Shown here: positions 1 through 10,576 of the stretch, piece by piece
How the letters are laid out: every line of letters begins with the position of its first letter
Numbering within the stretch: position 1 is the stretch's first letter
NCBI RefSeq assembly: GCF_003286645.3
Contig: NZ_CP127382.2
Span: 1,922,001-1,986,000, forward strand
Source: Aerococcus tenax
Lineage (GTDB): Bacteria; Bacillota; Bacilli; Lactobacillales; Aerococcaceae
DNA length: 64,000 nt
Direction: 5' to 3'
Program-made: the position numbers and the translations under genes
The notes under the pieces: model-generated
The model's database searches: none
The model's input: only the letters and a program-made list of their open reading frames with translations
What the model was told of the DNA's origin: nothing

Positions 1-738
1 ATCTTGAATTTTAGCTAAAATCAAATTCACAAGTGAAGAGAACACCTCATTGTCGTCTGTTCCTCCACCTCCCCATAAAACATTGTGAAGATCTTTTTGT
101 AGGGTTGTAATATATTCAGTAGAAAAATTTGTTCTTAAATCATTTTCACTTCCCTTGATATAAGGTACTTTTTGTGCTTTTTCATAGCGTGCAGGTAATT
201 TATTTGTAGCGTTTCTTACTTGTTCCCAATCTACAAATGTCGGTATTTTTTCATAATCAATTACCATACATTCATCATCAAGAGTTTCTTCATTTAAAGT
301 ATATAGAACCAAATATTTTACAATATGACCTTGTGCTTTTTCTAATGCTCCTAAATTAAATAGTTGCTTTTCTATAATTTCATCTTTTGAGTCTTTTGCA
401 TATTCATCGGGTGCTTTTACTTCAATAAATAAAAATGCATTATCATTTTTATCTTTGACAATAACATCTATTCTGCTTGTAATTGTATTTGGTCTTCCTG
501 CTTCATATTGTTTTTCAATCTCTATTCTATCAGCAGGATATCCCAATTCATTTACTAATTTTGTTAATAAATATGCTCTTACAAGCTCTTCATCCTTATA
601 TTCTGTAATAGTCCTATGTTCTATTATTCCTTTATACCTGAATTTATTATTTTCAGTGGACAAGTTTTGAACTATAGAATTGGGCTGACTATTGATAAAG
701 TCGACAATATTTTTTATATTCTCTTTTGCTATTCCCAT
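1..738 (-). CDS. Restriction-modification protein, N-terminal part (HsdR_N-like nuclease domain; runs off the window)
   Basis: An open frame of 246 codons continues past the left edge. Its ATG at 738 lies one base after the TAA of the upstream HTH gene, so the two are translationally coupled. The visible part has a PD-(D/E)xK-like core: IDVIV around residue 94, then FIEVKAP about ten residues later. This resembles the N-terminal domain of HsdR and of single-chain N6-methylase restriction enzymes. The last visible residues (FSSLVNLILAKIQD) resemble the start of an HsdM-type methylase domain. I infer a fused nuclease/N6-adenine methyltransferase. Other HsdR_N-containing proteins are possible because the methylase motifs are outside the window. 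Confidence 0.6.
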   Translation of the reverse strand, partial: MGIAKENIKNIVDFINSQPNSIVQNLSTENNKFRYKGIIEHRTITEYKDEELVRAYLLTKLVNELGYPADRIEIEKQYEAGRPNTITSRIDVIVKDKNDNAFLFIEVKAPDEYAKDSKDEIIEKQLFNLGALEKAQGHIVKYLVLYTLNEETLDDECMVIDYEKIPTFVDWEQVRNATNKLPARYEKAQKVPYIKGSENDLRTNFSTEYITTLQKDLHNVLWGGGGTDDNEVFSSLVNLILAKIQD

Positions 739-739
739 C

Positions 740-958
740 TTATTTGACCTTTTCCTCTTCTTTTACTATTTCTACAACTTCCTCTATCTTGCAATCCAAT
801 GCCAAGCAAATCTTTTCTAATGACTCTAAGTTCACATAAGAGTTTTTGCTCATTCTTGAAACTATGTTGCTTGTTATGTTTGCAGCTCTTTTTAAGTCTT
901 CTTTGTTCATTTCTCTTTCTACCAATAAGTGCCATAATGGTTTATAAGAAATTGCCAT
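740..958 (-). CDS. Small XRE-family HTH regulator, possible controller (C) protein
   Basis: A 72-residue Cro/CI-type helix-turn-helix protein. The helices fall at about residues 18-60 (NKEDLKRAANITSNIVSRM, then LESLEKICLALDC). It ends directly against the start of the restriction-modification gene. AAGGGG precedes the ATG. Size, HTH type and coupling to an R-M gene fit the C proteins that time expression of restriction after methylation. A GACT-TATC-AGTC dyad on its promoter (1009-1020) supports self-regulation. The same kind of small XRE gene also accompanies other ICE cargo, so the C-protein role is inference. Confidence 0.7.
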   Translation of the reverse strand: MAISYKPLWHLLVEREMNKEDLKRAANITSNIVSRMSKNSYVNLESLEKICLALDCKIEEVVEIVKEEEKVK

Positions 959-993
959 ATTATTACCCCTTATCCGTTTTATTGTTAAGATAT

Positions 994-1022
994 ATTATAT
1001 CATAAATAGACTGATAAGTCAC
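994..1022 (-). promoter_or_regulatory. Promoter with C-box-like dyad for the HTH / R-M pair
   Basis: On the minus strand, GTGACT (1017-1022) and TATAAT (994-999) are separated by exactly 17 bp. The dyad GACTTATCAGTC (1009-1020) overlaps the -35 box. Known C-protein operators contain GACT...AGTC half-sites, so this fits an autoregulatory operator. Only one dyad is seen; C-protein operators usually have two. Confidence 0.5.
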
Positions 1023-1057
1023 TTTAGCCTATTTTATACTTGTGCTTACGTTAGTAT

Positions 1058-4000
1058 TTATTGAGATAGTCCTTGTTTTTTTCCTTGTCCCACTTGGAAC
1101 TGCTCCAAATCAGACGGTCTCCAAGGGACGTCTAAATCATGTAAAGCTATTAATTTATTCTGTACATTTGTACCTGCTCCCATTTTTTGAGTAGAACCTA
1201 ATAATACTCTTACTTCTCCTTTTCTTACCTTAGAGAACAATTCATCTTTTTGTTTGTCTGTATCTGCTTCGTGGATAAAAGCTATTTCTTCTTTAGGTAT
1301 TCCCATATTCACTAACTTATTCCTAATATCATCATAGATATTAAATTCTCCATCTCCTTTTGGTGTAGACATATCTGAAAATACTAACTGGGTTGATGAG
1401 CTTTCTTTTGTCTTATCCCAGATTGAAAAGATATTTTTAACGCATACATTTACCTTTGAATTAGGATCATCTGGAAGTAGTGGGTTTATTAATCTTTGGT
1501 CTAGGGCAAGTTTTTTACCATCATTTGTAATTTTTAGCATATTATCTTCTGTTGGCTCGACTTGATTATTTCTAACTGCGTCAGCTCTATCTGAAATAGC
1601 TTCTAGTATTTCTTTTTGTTCCTCAGTAGGTTTTGTTTTAATAACTTCAAAACTTGCTTCTGGTACTGGCAAATTTAACATATCTGAAGTCTTTATATCT
1701 GCTACTTCTTTAAACATAGACATCAATTCTGGTAAATTATAAAACTTTGAAAATCTTGTTTTTTGCCTATATCCAGTGCCTTCTGGAGATAATTCAAAGG
1801 TATTTTCTGTTTCTCCAAAAGTAGAAGCCCAAGCGTCAAAATGTTCTAATCCTCTTGCCTTTAGATCGTCATATTGAAGGTATCTTTGCATAGTATAAAG
1901 CTCTGTCATTGAATTTGATATTGGTGTACCAGTAGCAAATACAACTCCCTTTCCATCTGTCATTTCATCCATATACCTACATTTCATATACATATCTGAA
2001 GACTTAAAGGCTTCACTCTGACCGATACCCGCAACATTCCTCATCTTGGTATGCAAGAATAAGTTTTTGTAATTATGAGCTTCGTCTATAAATAACTTAT
2101 CTACTCCTAGTTCTTCAAAGGTTATTACATCATCTTTTTTAAAGTCATCATTTAGTTTTTCCAGTCTTACCAAGAGTTTCTTCTTTGTCTTTTCCAGTTG
2201 TTTTACTGTGAAATTTTCCCCTCTATTTCTTTTATTCTCATCAATAAAGGAAACTATATCATCAATTTGGTCTTGTATATGTCTTACCTGGTATTCCTTA
2301 GACATCGGTATTTTTTCAAATTGAGAGTGTCCTATGATGACCGCATCATATTCTCCCGTTGCAATCCTACCAATAAATCTTTTCCTATTTTTGGGTTGAA
2401 AGTCTTTTTTATCGGCCACCATAATATTTGCTGACGGATATAACTGCATAAACTCCCTACCAATTTGAGTAGTTAGATGGTTAGGAACTACAAATAATGA
2501 TTTACTTGCAAGTCCTAACTTTTTAGATTCCATAGCAGAAGCTACCATTTCAAAAGTCTTTCCTGCTCCTACTACATGGGCAAGTAGTGTATTTCCACCA
2601 TAAAGAGTCCTTGCTATGGCGTTTTTCTGATGTTCTCGTAGTCTGATTTCAGTATTCATTCCATCAAAAGTTAAGTTAGAACCATCAAATTCTCTATTTC
2701 TAATTGAATTGAATTTTTCATTATAAATCTTCTCTAGCCTATATCTTCTATCAGGATCTTCAAATATCCAATTCTTAAATTCTTCTTTAATCAATTCCTG
2801 CTTTTGACTTGCAAGCATAGTTTCTTTTTTATTTAATACAGAAGTCTTAGACCCATCATCATTTATTACTTGGTCAAATACTTTTGTATCTTTTAAATTA
2901 AGAGCGTTCTCAATTAGCTTATAGGCATTCACTCTACTTGTACCATAAGTCATGTTAGCAAGGTCATTAGTTGAGTCAACACTCTTACCTTCAATATTCC
3001 ATTCACTTGTATGTGGTGAGAACCTAACATTTATATTCCACCTATCATAGCCTGGTGTTTTTAAAAGATTAAAAGTAAAGTCTTCTATATCTTTTTGAGG
3101 TATCCAGGTTGCTCCTAACCTTACATTTATATCAGAAGCAGTTAGTTCTTCAGGCATAACTTCTTGTAATTTTTCTCTTTGATATTTGAGTTTGCCTAAC
3201 TCGTTTAATAATGTGTCTTTCTTTTCAGAAGGTGCTAAATCTATTACATTTTCAATTTCTCCGATATATGAATTGAGGTAGCCAATTTTTTCTCTAATAT
3301 TGCCACTTAAATATTCATCAGCTGATACATATGAAAAATGAAAGGGATCGTCATTGTTAAAGTTTTCAAAGGGCATTCTGTTATTTATTAGGTCTGTATC
3401 CTTAATATCTAAAAATATCTCGCCTTCTAGCTCACCAATTAAGGTGTCCCTATCTTTACTTGTGATAGATTCCATATATTCAAAGTCTACATATCCTTTT
3501 TGTGAAACTGATAAGACTAAGGCTTCAAGGGAAGTATCTACATGATCTACTACCTTTGCCTTTGTTATTGTTCTTTTTGAAAATATATCACTCTTAGCTT
3601 TGAAATTATCCTCATCATCAAGTATTTCTATTGATGATACTAAAGGAAAGTTTGAGTCTTCCTTTAAGGCTCTAGTGTTTGATAAGGAGTTAATAAAGCC
3701 ATGTTTCTTTGAAAAGTTATCATAGACTTCATTTAACTTTGCTTGTGACTCTTTTATTTCTTCATCAGAAAAATCGTCCTTTTGTTTTTCTATTACATCT
3801 TTTAAAGCATTCATTACATCAAGGTAATCTTTTATCTTTTCTTTGCTTTTGTCTGATATATTCTGCTTAATTAAGACTGAGTTTTCTCTTAGGTAGACCT
3901 CTTCATCAATAATAGTGTAAGAAAAGTTTTTAACATCGTCTGTTGCTGGAAGACTTAATTCTTCATATTCCAATAGTTCAACTTCTTCATATTTTGAATT

Positions 4001-7000
4001 TGAAGATATTTCCTTACTTGCAAGATCCATTAAATCTTTTAGATTTTCGTCTTCTTTTTCATCACAAGTAATAGTATTTCCAAATCTTCCAGATACTTCT
4101 TTCATATCCCCTAATACCATTTGAGGATTATCTACAAAGTATTTATTATAAGTCAAACCCTTTTTATCAGTTGCTAGGTGTATCCAATCGTCATCTCTTT
4201 CTATAACTGAATCTCTCTTCTTTAAGAAAATAATATCTGATGTAACTTCTGTACCAGCAAGTCCTTTAAATGTTGTATTAGGAAGCCTCATAGCTCCTAA
4301 AAACTTACATCTTGCATTAATATATTTTCTAACAGATTCATCTTTTTTATCCATAGTTCCAGATGATGTTATGAAGGCAATAATTCCTCCATTCCTAACC
4401 TTATCTATAGACTTTGCAAAAAAATAATCGTGAATCAGAAAGTTATTTCTGTTATATTCACGATCGTTAACTTTAAAATCTCCAAAGGGAACATTTCCTA
4501 TAACTAAATCAAAGAAATTGTTTGAAAAGTTTGTTTCTTCAAAGCCTTTAATTTGAATGTTAGCTTCAGGATAAAGTTCCCTTGCTATTCTTCCGCTTAG
4601 ACTATCTTTTTCTACTCCATAGACTTTAGAGCTTTGTATTTCACTTGGCATACTTCCAATAAAATTACCGACTCCTGCAGATGGTTCAAGGATATTCCCA
4701 GTCTTAAAACCCATATCTGTTATGGTCTTATATATTCCATCCATTACCTCTCTAGGTGTATAAAATGATGTTAGAGTAGACTCTTTAGCATTCAAATACT
4801 CATCATTTGTTAGATTTTCTTTTAAAATATTTCTTGCTTCAAGCCATTGTCCTCCCTTTTCTTCATCAAAGACATCGGCAAGACCACCCCATCCTAGATA
4901 ATCAGCAAGATAGGCTTGTTCATACTCTCTTGGACTCCTATTTTCATTTTCAAGTCTTTTGAGCATCTTAATAGCTTTTATATTTTTATCTAGCTTTTCT
5001 GATGGTGTTAGGTATTCTGAGTAGATATGATTTTTCAAGTCATAATTTCTAGCAAAACTTAGCCTTTCCTTATTAGGTTCATAGCCTAGATTTTTTAAAT
5101 CCTCTTTACCCCTCAATAAGTTTTCGGCTGCTTCTCTTGGAACATTGTATCTATCCATCATTTGGTCAATTTCAAGATTGTGGTTATCTATAAAGCTTTC
5201 TTGCTCTACTTGTCTTTCAATTTGTTTTTCATGCTCAGATAATTTGTATATCTCATAATTTCCACTATCTAAAAGGTCATCAATCTTTCTACTTTCTTCA
5301 AATGTTTCACCTTTATATAAAGGGAATTCTTCCCCATTAACTTCTACCTTAGTTCCAGCTTCAATTAAGTTAATTCCATCAAAGGTATTCTTATCTTCTA
5401 AAATAAATTCTTTTCCAACCTTTACTGCTAATTTTTCTGATGTTTGAGTTAGATTTTCAAAGATTTCTTCAAGGTATGAATCGTTTCTATATGGAATTAC
5501 TTCCGAACCCCTAATCATACCTCCCATATACTCCATATTATCTCTAATGGTTACAGTTTTAAGTCCTCCACTTAGTTCATCAAAATCTGTAATGGTAAAG
5601 TCCTTATCTTTATATCTAACCTGATCACCTATCTTAAACTTAGGCTCTATCTTTTCCTTAACTTCTTCTTGTGAAGCTTTTTCCTCACTTAGTGCAACTT
5701 GCTCTTCTAAATATGAAAATTCACGCTCATTAACTTCTTCACCATCTCCAAGGTCAATTCTATAATGTTCGACAACTTCGCCGTCTACATAGTGATCAAA
5801 ATAGAATTTGAAATATCCGATATAATCATCAGTCATTTCTCCAAATTCATTTTCTCCATGAGTTTGATTATGGTCTTTAATATCAATATCCTTTTGTCTT
5901 AGGATATTGATTAAGTCTTTAGTTACTATCTGCCCACTATAATCGGGAACTAATTCGTGATTTTCATTAAATTCTACAATCCAGTAATCTTTTCTATTTT
6001 CAGTGTTTTTGCCATCAAAAAAAGAAGCTTCATCAGCTTCCTTTTCTGGACTTATTTCATTTTCTAAGCTTCCACGTATTCCTTGATTGCCATTTTCTTC
6101 ACTGTTGCCATCAAGTTGTTCATCTGTCCTTGGTATTCCTCTGGATTCCCTCTCATCATTTTCTCTGTCAATCCTTGTGCTTTCATCATCTTGACTTTCT
6201 CTCTCTTGATAAAGTCCACTGCCTGATTCTGAATTTCCTTCAGGTGGTTCAAAAGTGTTTTCTCCTCGTACATTTTCTGAAGTTTCTTCCAGTTCTCCAT
6301 GTCTTCGCTCCCTACCAGGTAAGACAGTCTTAGAACTGCGTATGTTGGATTCGGAAATCTCTCCATAAATTCCAGATCCTTCTCCATCATGTCCAAGGTT
6401 TTCTCTTCGATCTTCATTGCTATTTCTTCTGTCGCTTCCATCTGTGAAAACTCGTCCATCTCTACTTCTTGACCTATCATCTCGTCTATATAAATCATCT
6501 TGACCTCCTCTATCTTCATTTATATTTTCTATATCTCTATTATAGTCGGCAGCGGCCCTTTCTGTCAGCAGCCTAGCTCGATCCATTTCCTTAGATTTTT
6601 CTATTGTGCTATCTATAATATCTTCGCTAACTCTTGATATTACAAGACCTATCTGTTCTAAAGAAATTGTATTAATCCTAGAAAAATTATTTTTTAAATT
6701 TTCCATATCCATAGGATAGGCTGTATTAAACCTATTAGCTATCGCATAGGATATTGAGTCTCTCATAAACTTTTCAAAACTCAGTCTATCCTCTACATCT
6801 ATTCTCAAATCAGCAATAGCCAAATTAATATATTCATCTCCATAAATTCGACTTAAAGAAAATATATTTTCGTTTAGTGAATCACTAGCTTCAAATGAAG
6901 AATCTCTTATTATTTCTTTTAAAGCCTCGTTATGGTTTTCGTGGTCAAACTGCCATAAGCTAACCTCATTAATATTCCTATCCATTGATGTGGTTTGACT

Positions 7001-7282
7001 AATATCGAAAATATATGAAATTCTTTGATTTACATCACTTCCAACTAAAATTGGAATACCCTTTTGACCTCTCATAACAACTCGACCAAAATATTTCTTC
7101 CACATATCAAATGTCGCACAAGCTCTAGCTTCAGGTTCTTTGTTGTATATACTTAGTTGGCTAGAAAAATCATATTTCTGATTGTTACCTATAACTTTTA
7201 AGAGTTTTAAATATTCTTTTTCATCTTGTAAAACTTCATACTTTATTGCTTCTTGTATGTTCTTAAAATCATTTACTTGCAT
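1058..7282 (-). CDS. ArdC-like / DNA methylase / SNF2 helicase fusion, 3'-truncated
   Basis: A 2,074-residue ICE protein. The N-terminus resembles the ArdC/LtrC ssDNA-binding domain (about 20-100). A low-complexity acidic/Arg-rich linker covers about 250-410. An N6-methylase-like domain follows, with [10 protein letters not shown] near residue 865 and an NVPFGDF motif-IV-like site. A SNF2-type helicase has VGAGKT near 1570, DEAH near 1730, ATGTPISNS and [11 protein letters not shown]. It stops a few residues after [12 protein letters not shown], where relatives continue QRxGRIIRQGN (helicase motif VI) for a few hundred residues. Here the tail is [13 protein letters not shown] then stop. The helicase should be inactive. 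The truncation abuts the HTH/R-M cassette, so an insertion into motif VI is the simplest explanation. GGAGG precedes the ATG at 7282. Confidence 0.88.
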   Translation of the reverse strand: MQVNDFKNIQEAIKYEVLQDEKEYLKLLKVIGNNQKYDFSSQLSIYNKEPEARACATFDMWKKYFGRVVMRGQKGIPILVGSDVNQRISYIFDISQTTSMDRNINEVSLWQFDHENHNEALKEIIRDSSFEASDSLNENIFSLSRIYGDEYINLAIADLRIDVEDRLSFEKFMRDSISYAIANRFNTAYPMDMENLKNNFSRINTISLEQIGLVISRVSEDIIDSTIEKSKEMDRARLLTERAAADYNRDIENINEDRGGQDDLYRRDDRSRSRDGRVFTDGSDRRNSNEDRRENLGHDGEGSGIYGEISESNIRSSKTVLPGRERRHGELEETSENVRGENTFEPPEGNSESGSGLYQERESQDDESTRIDRENDERESRGIPRTDEQLDGNSEENGNQGIRGSLENEISPEKEADEASFFDGKNTENRKDYWIVEFNENHELVPDYSGQIVTKDLINILRQKDIDIKDHNQTHGENEFGEMTDDYIGYFKFYFDHYVDGEVVEHYRIDLGDGEEVNEREFSYLEEQVALSEEKASQEEVKEKIEPKFKIGDQVRYKDKDFTITDFDELSGGLKTVTIRDNMEYMGGMIRGSEVIPYRNDSYLEEIFENLTQTSEKLAVKVGKEFILEDKNTFDGINLIEAGTKVEVNGEEFPLYKGETFEESRKIDDLLDSGNYEIYKLSEHEKQIERQVEQESFIDNHNLEIDQMMDRYNVPREAAENLLRGKEDLKNLGYEPNKERLSFARNYDLKNHIYSEYLTPSEKLDKNIKAIKMLKRLENENRSPREYEQAYLADYLGWGGLADVFDEEKGGQWLEARNILKENLTNDEYLNAKESTLTSFYTPREVMDGIYKTITDMGFKTGNILEPSAGVGNFIGSMPSEIQSSKVYGVEKDSLSGRIARELYPEANIQIKGFEETNFSNNFFDLVIGNVPFGDFKVNDREYNRNNFLIHDYFFAKSIDKVRNGGIIAFITSSGTMDKKDESVRKYINARCKFLGAMRLPNTTFKGLAGTEVTSDIIFLKKRDSVIERDDDWIHLATDKKGLTYNKYFVDNPQMVLGDMKEVSGRFGNTITCDEKEDENLKDLMDLASKEISSNSKYEEVELLEYEELSLPATDDVKNFSYTIIDEEVYLRENSVLIKQNISDKSKEKIKDYLDVMNALKDVIEKQKDDFSDEEIKESQAKLNEVYDNFSKKHGFINSLSNTRALKEDSNFPLVSSIEILDDEDNFKAKSDIFSKRTITKAKVVDHVDTSLEALVLSVSQKGYVDFEYMESITSKDRDTLIGELEGEIFLDIKDTDLINNRMPFENFNNDDPFHFSYVSADEYLSGNIREKIGYLNSYIGEIENVIDLAPSEKKDTLLNELGKLKYQREKLQEVMPEELTASDINVRLGATWIPQKDIEDFTFNLLKTPGYDRWNINVRFSPHTSEWNIEGKSVDSTNDLANMTYGTSRVNAYKLIENALNLKDTKVFDQVINDDGSKTSVLNKKETMLASQKQELIKEEFKNWIFEDPDRRYRLEKIYNEKFNSIRNREFDGSNLTFDGMNTEIRLREHQKNAIARTLYGGNTLLAHVVGAGKTFEMVASAMESKKLGLASKSLFVVPNHLTTQIGREFMQLYPSANIMVADKKDFQPKNRKRFIGRIATGEYDAVIIGHSQFEKIPMSKEYQVRHIQDQIDDIVSFIDENKRNRGENFTVKQLEKTKKKLLVRLEKLNDDFKKDDVITFEELGVDKLFIDEAHNYKNLFLHTKMRNVAGIGQSEAFKSSDMYMKCRYMDEMTDGKGVVFATGTPISNSMTELYTMQRYLQYDDLKARGLEHFDAWASTFGETENTFELSPEGTGYRQKTRFSKFYNLPELMSMFKEVADIKTSDMLNLPVPEASFEVIKTKPTEEQKEILEAISDRADAVRNNQVEPTEDNMLKITNDGKKLALDQRLINPLLPDDPNSKVNVCVKNIFSIWDKTKESSSTQLVFSDMSTPKGDGEFNIYDDIRNKLVNMGIPKEEIAFIHEADTDKQKDELFSKVRKGEVRVLLGSTQKMGAGTNVQNKLIALHDLDVPWRPSDLEQFQVGQGKKQGLSQ

Positions 7283-7307
7283 TTCCTACCTCCTTTTTTG
7301 AGTAATA

Positions 7308-7346
7308 AAAAAGACGATAGATTTTAAATAATCTACCGTCTATAAT
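7308..7346 (-). terminator. Hairpin with T-tract before the SNF2 gene
   Basis: Minus-strand inverted repeat AGACGGTAGATT/AATCTATCGTCT (7313-7342) followed by TTTTTT. It lies about 30 nt upstream of the helicase start. It can end transcripts from the ATPase gene or act as an attenuator. A very similar hairpin and downstream sequence precede repA (29729-29771). Confidence 0.7.
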
Positions 7347-7364
7347 GTAATATAATTAAATGAC

Positions 7365-9578
7365 CTATATTAATTCTTTAAGTTTTCCATATAAGTTCAA
7401 TAATTCGTTAATATCCATATCCATTATAGGCTCATACATAAAAGAGTTTATATGAATATTTTCTGGAGTCATTATATTAACTTCATTAACTATATTAATT
7501 TGTTCTTCATTCGCAATCTGCTTATATGCATCAAATAATACCCTGGTCATATTATTAGTTTTATCTACATGATTCAGAAATTCCGCTTTATCTCCTGTTT
7601 TCAAATTATTTTTCACTTTCCAATTTAGCATACCATTATAATTATTAATTTTATCTAACATTATTTCCTCAGCTTTAAGTCTACAAGCCATTGATAATAA
7701 AACTTTATGCTCGAGCAAATTTAAGTTACTAGTTAAGTTTTCAGTAGTTTCATAAAGCTTTTCTATAACCAGATCATCCTCTTTAAACTCACTTGGTATA
7801 TCAAATCTCCCTATATATTCTTTATATACTTTCCCTAAAGTTTTAAAATTAATAGTTCCTGAATTTTCTTTTTTGTGTAGTAAATTAGTTAATAGCTCAT
7901 AATCGCTATCATAATAACTTGAATCATTAACAGATTTATCAAAACTATATTCAATTAGATTCCTAACAAATGGTATAAGTGCAAATAAGGAATATTTATC
8001 TGGTTTAGTTTTCCATGTTATAAAAGGTTGTTTTTGATATTTCTCTTCTATCAAATTTAAATCTTGTTTGTTTTCAACGATAAATCTAGATGTACGAGGT
8101 ACATTTAGTCTAGAAGAAATTGTTCTATAAAAATCAAAATTATGAGATAAAATTATCATTCTAAAATTATCAATTGTTGCCATTTCATACAAATATTCTA
8201 CAATAGCATACTTATTTTTATAATCAAAAGAATCTGCTATATCGTCTACTATAAATAGGACTTCATTGCTTTCTTTTTTTATTTTTTCTATGTCAAATAT
8301 TATATTTAACAAATATAAAGATCTTTTCTCTCCTTGACTTAACACGTCTAATTTTTCTAAATTTGATCTATCTAAACTTGCTTGATTTTCACCCTTTTCA
8401 AATATAAACTCCACACGTGGTAGGTTTTCTCCTATTATCGCTCCCTTTAAATTTGATATTTTCATCTTATATGGAACAGTGAACCTATCTTCAAATATTT
8501 CTAAAGAACGATTCCACAATGTATTGTCTATATTGAGATTTTTAATATTCTCCTCTAATTCTTTATATATCTCTAATAAATCATCAAAAGATTTCTTTTC
8601 TTTCTTTATATATGAAGTCCATAATTCTTTTTTTAAATTATCTAAATTTTCTATTTTCAAAAACTCTATTAGTTCAGGATTGTTTTCTATTGTATCTCTT
8701 AATAATATGCCTTTTGTATCACTTAGTAACTTTTCTATCTGTTGAAATTCTGGAATATCTTTAATTTTCCCCTCTATTTCATATATTTTCTCTTGTAGTT
8801 CATCATTATTACCAATTACTATGCTATTATTTAAATTAAGTTTATTATCTCTTACAAAAAAATTATCTGAATCTAAATTTTTTGCAACATTCTTCAATTT
8901 TGGAAATGTGAATTGACCTTTTTCAAAAAAAGTATAACTACTGTATATAGTTTCAGCAGCTTCACAAAACTCTTTTATTTTATTTTGAAAACTACTGTCT
9001 TTTATTTTTTTAATTACACTATCATCAAAAATTGTAGAGTATTTAACATTAGGTAAATACGTTTTATTTTCAGCTTCACATAATTCTTTCAAGCTTAATA
9101 AAAAACTTTTTTCACTTAAATTCATGTCAGAAACTACTGTAGGCTCTAATTCATAAATTTTTCTTCCTTGTTGTGTTTTTTCAATTTTTAATCCTGAATA
9201 TTGCACTAACTTTTTTAAAAAATTATTTTTTTGCTTTAATAAAGTTGTGATAGATTTTTTTGTTTTTTCGTCTACTAATAAATCTGCTACACTACTAGAT
9301 TCATAATAATTCTCAAAGCTTTTTATTACAAACACTTGCTCTTTTCTTATATCTTGTCCATCTATGCTCACATTAACTTCTGCTTTTATATCGAATATTT
9401 CATCACGTATTTCGTCAGCTTTACCATCTTGAATTTTCTTAAAAGTTTTTGCAAAAGAAGTTTTCATCAATCCATTTTTTGCATATACTGTAATCACATT
9501 TGTATTTGTAAAATCAAATTCATGGTTAAACTCATCTATTCCTTAACAATTCTTTAATTTACATTCTAGAATATCCAT
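7365..9578 (-). pseudogene. ABC-type (RecF/PrrC-like) ATPase with in-frame stop at codon 12
   Basis: AGGAGG seven bases before ATG (9578) opens a frame, MDILECKLKNC, that meets TAA at 9543-9545. The same frame continues GIDEFNHEFDF and then a P-loop-like YAKNGLMKTS, so coding clearly resumes after the stop. The rest (710 residues counted from a GTG at 9497 that has no good RBS) has an ABC signature LSQGEKRSL, Walker B VLFIVDDIAD and an H-loop IILSHNFDF, with helical material between. These are features of soluble ABC/SMC-like ATPases, many of which act in phage defence. It follows the C5 methyltransferase by 36 bp. A point mutation or sequencing error seems likely. Restart inside the P-loop region would remove the first strand. 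Confidence 0.7.
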
Positions 9579-9613
9579 ATCATATCCTCCTGTCTTTTAT
9601 TTTATTATATCAT

Positions 9614-10576
9614 TCACAATAATAAGTTTGCACTAACATGCATTATTGAACTAATAATGCACATTAAAACATCAACCACAATAGAATTGCCGGCCTGCTT
9701 ATATAGTTTGCTTGAAGTGCAATTTTTTCTTCTTGAATGCACTTCCTCTAATTTGTCTATATCACTATCATCAAAACCCATGAGTCTTAGGCATTCTCTT
9801 TCTGTTAAATACCTATACCTACCATTTCCAATATCTATTATTCCAGAATTAGGTACTCTCATTTGTTTTGTAGAAATAGTATAAGAAAAATCTTTAATCA
9901 CTTTGAGTCGCCCTCTAAAACTGTTATCTATGCTTTTATTTAAAAATTTCAGCATATAGGGTTGGGTCATTGTATAAAGTTCACTTACATCCTTTTCTAA
10001 AAATTCACTTAGTGGTCTAGTTTCTTTCCTCTCCAATTTATTAAAAGAAAAGTTATTTGCTCCTAGACATGAAACAACAAATATCCTCTCCCTTTTTTGA
10101 GGTATCCCAAAGTCCATTGCATTTAAAATTTCATACTTACTTTCATATCCAAGGTCTTCTAACTCCTTTAGATAAATAAACAAGGAGTCCCTCATATTTC
10201 TATCAAGGACTCCTTTTACATTTTCCCAAATTATCCATTTAGGTTTATCTTTCATTTCTTTGATTATTCTAATTGTTTCAAATAGTAAGCTTGATCTAGT
10301 TCCTGAATTCTTTACTCCTCCTTGCTTTTTCCCTATTCTTGAAAAGTCTTGGCAAGGACTTCCATGCATAATTAAGTCTATCTTCTCATTAGGAGCTTTA
10401 TATCCTACTACTGATTTTGGCTTATAAGCCTCTCCATAAAGTGCGTTGTATGATTTAACACAAGCCTTATCTATTTCTACATAATCAACTACTTCATAAG
10501 ATATCTTTAAATTAATAAAAGCCTTTCTAATAGCACCTATGCCACCGAAAAGCTCCAATATTTTTACCTTATTCAT
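9614..10576 (-). CDS. DNA (cytosine-5-)-methyltransferase
   Basis: 320 residues with the C5-MTase motif order: LELFGGIGAIR (motif I, residues 8-18), GSPCQDFS with nucleophile Cys75 (motif IV), WENVKG (motif VI), a target-recognition region, and QAGNSIVV near the C-terminus (motif X). It should methylate cytosine in a short DNA site. The start overlaps the topB stop by 8 bp, so the two genes are co-transcribed. No cognate nuclease is adjacent, so it is an orphan that may protect the ICE from restriction on entry to new hosts. Its specificity cannot be read from sequence. Confidence 0.92.
   Translation of the reverse strand: MNKVKILELFGGIGAIRKAFINLKISYEVVDYVEIDKACVKSYNALYGEAYKPKSVVGYKAPNEKIDLIMHGSPCQDFSRIGKKQGGVKNSGTRSSLLFETIRIIKEMKDKPKWIIWENVKGVLDRNMRDSLFIYLKELEDLGYESKYEILNAMDFGIPQKRERIFVVSCLGANNFSFNKLERKETRPLSEFLEKDVSELYTMTQPYMLKFLNKSIDNSFRGRLKVIKDFSYTISTKQMRVPNSGIIDIGNGRYRYLTERECLRLMGFDDSDIDKLEEVHSRRKNCTSSKLYKQAGNSIVVDVLMCIISSIMHVSANLLL

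Noticed and set aside
6064..6519. 151-codon alternative frame within the SNF2 gene
   Set aside because: Lies in the low-complexity Glu/Asp/Arg linker of the real gene; composition and lack of RBS mark it as a shadow.
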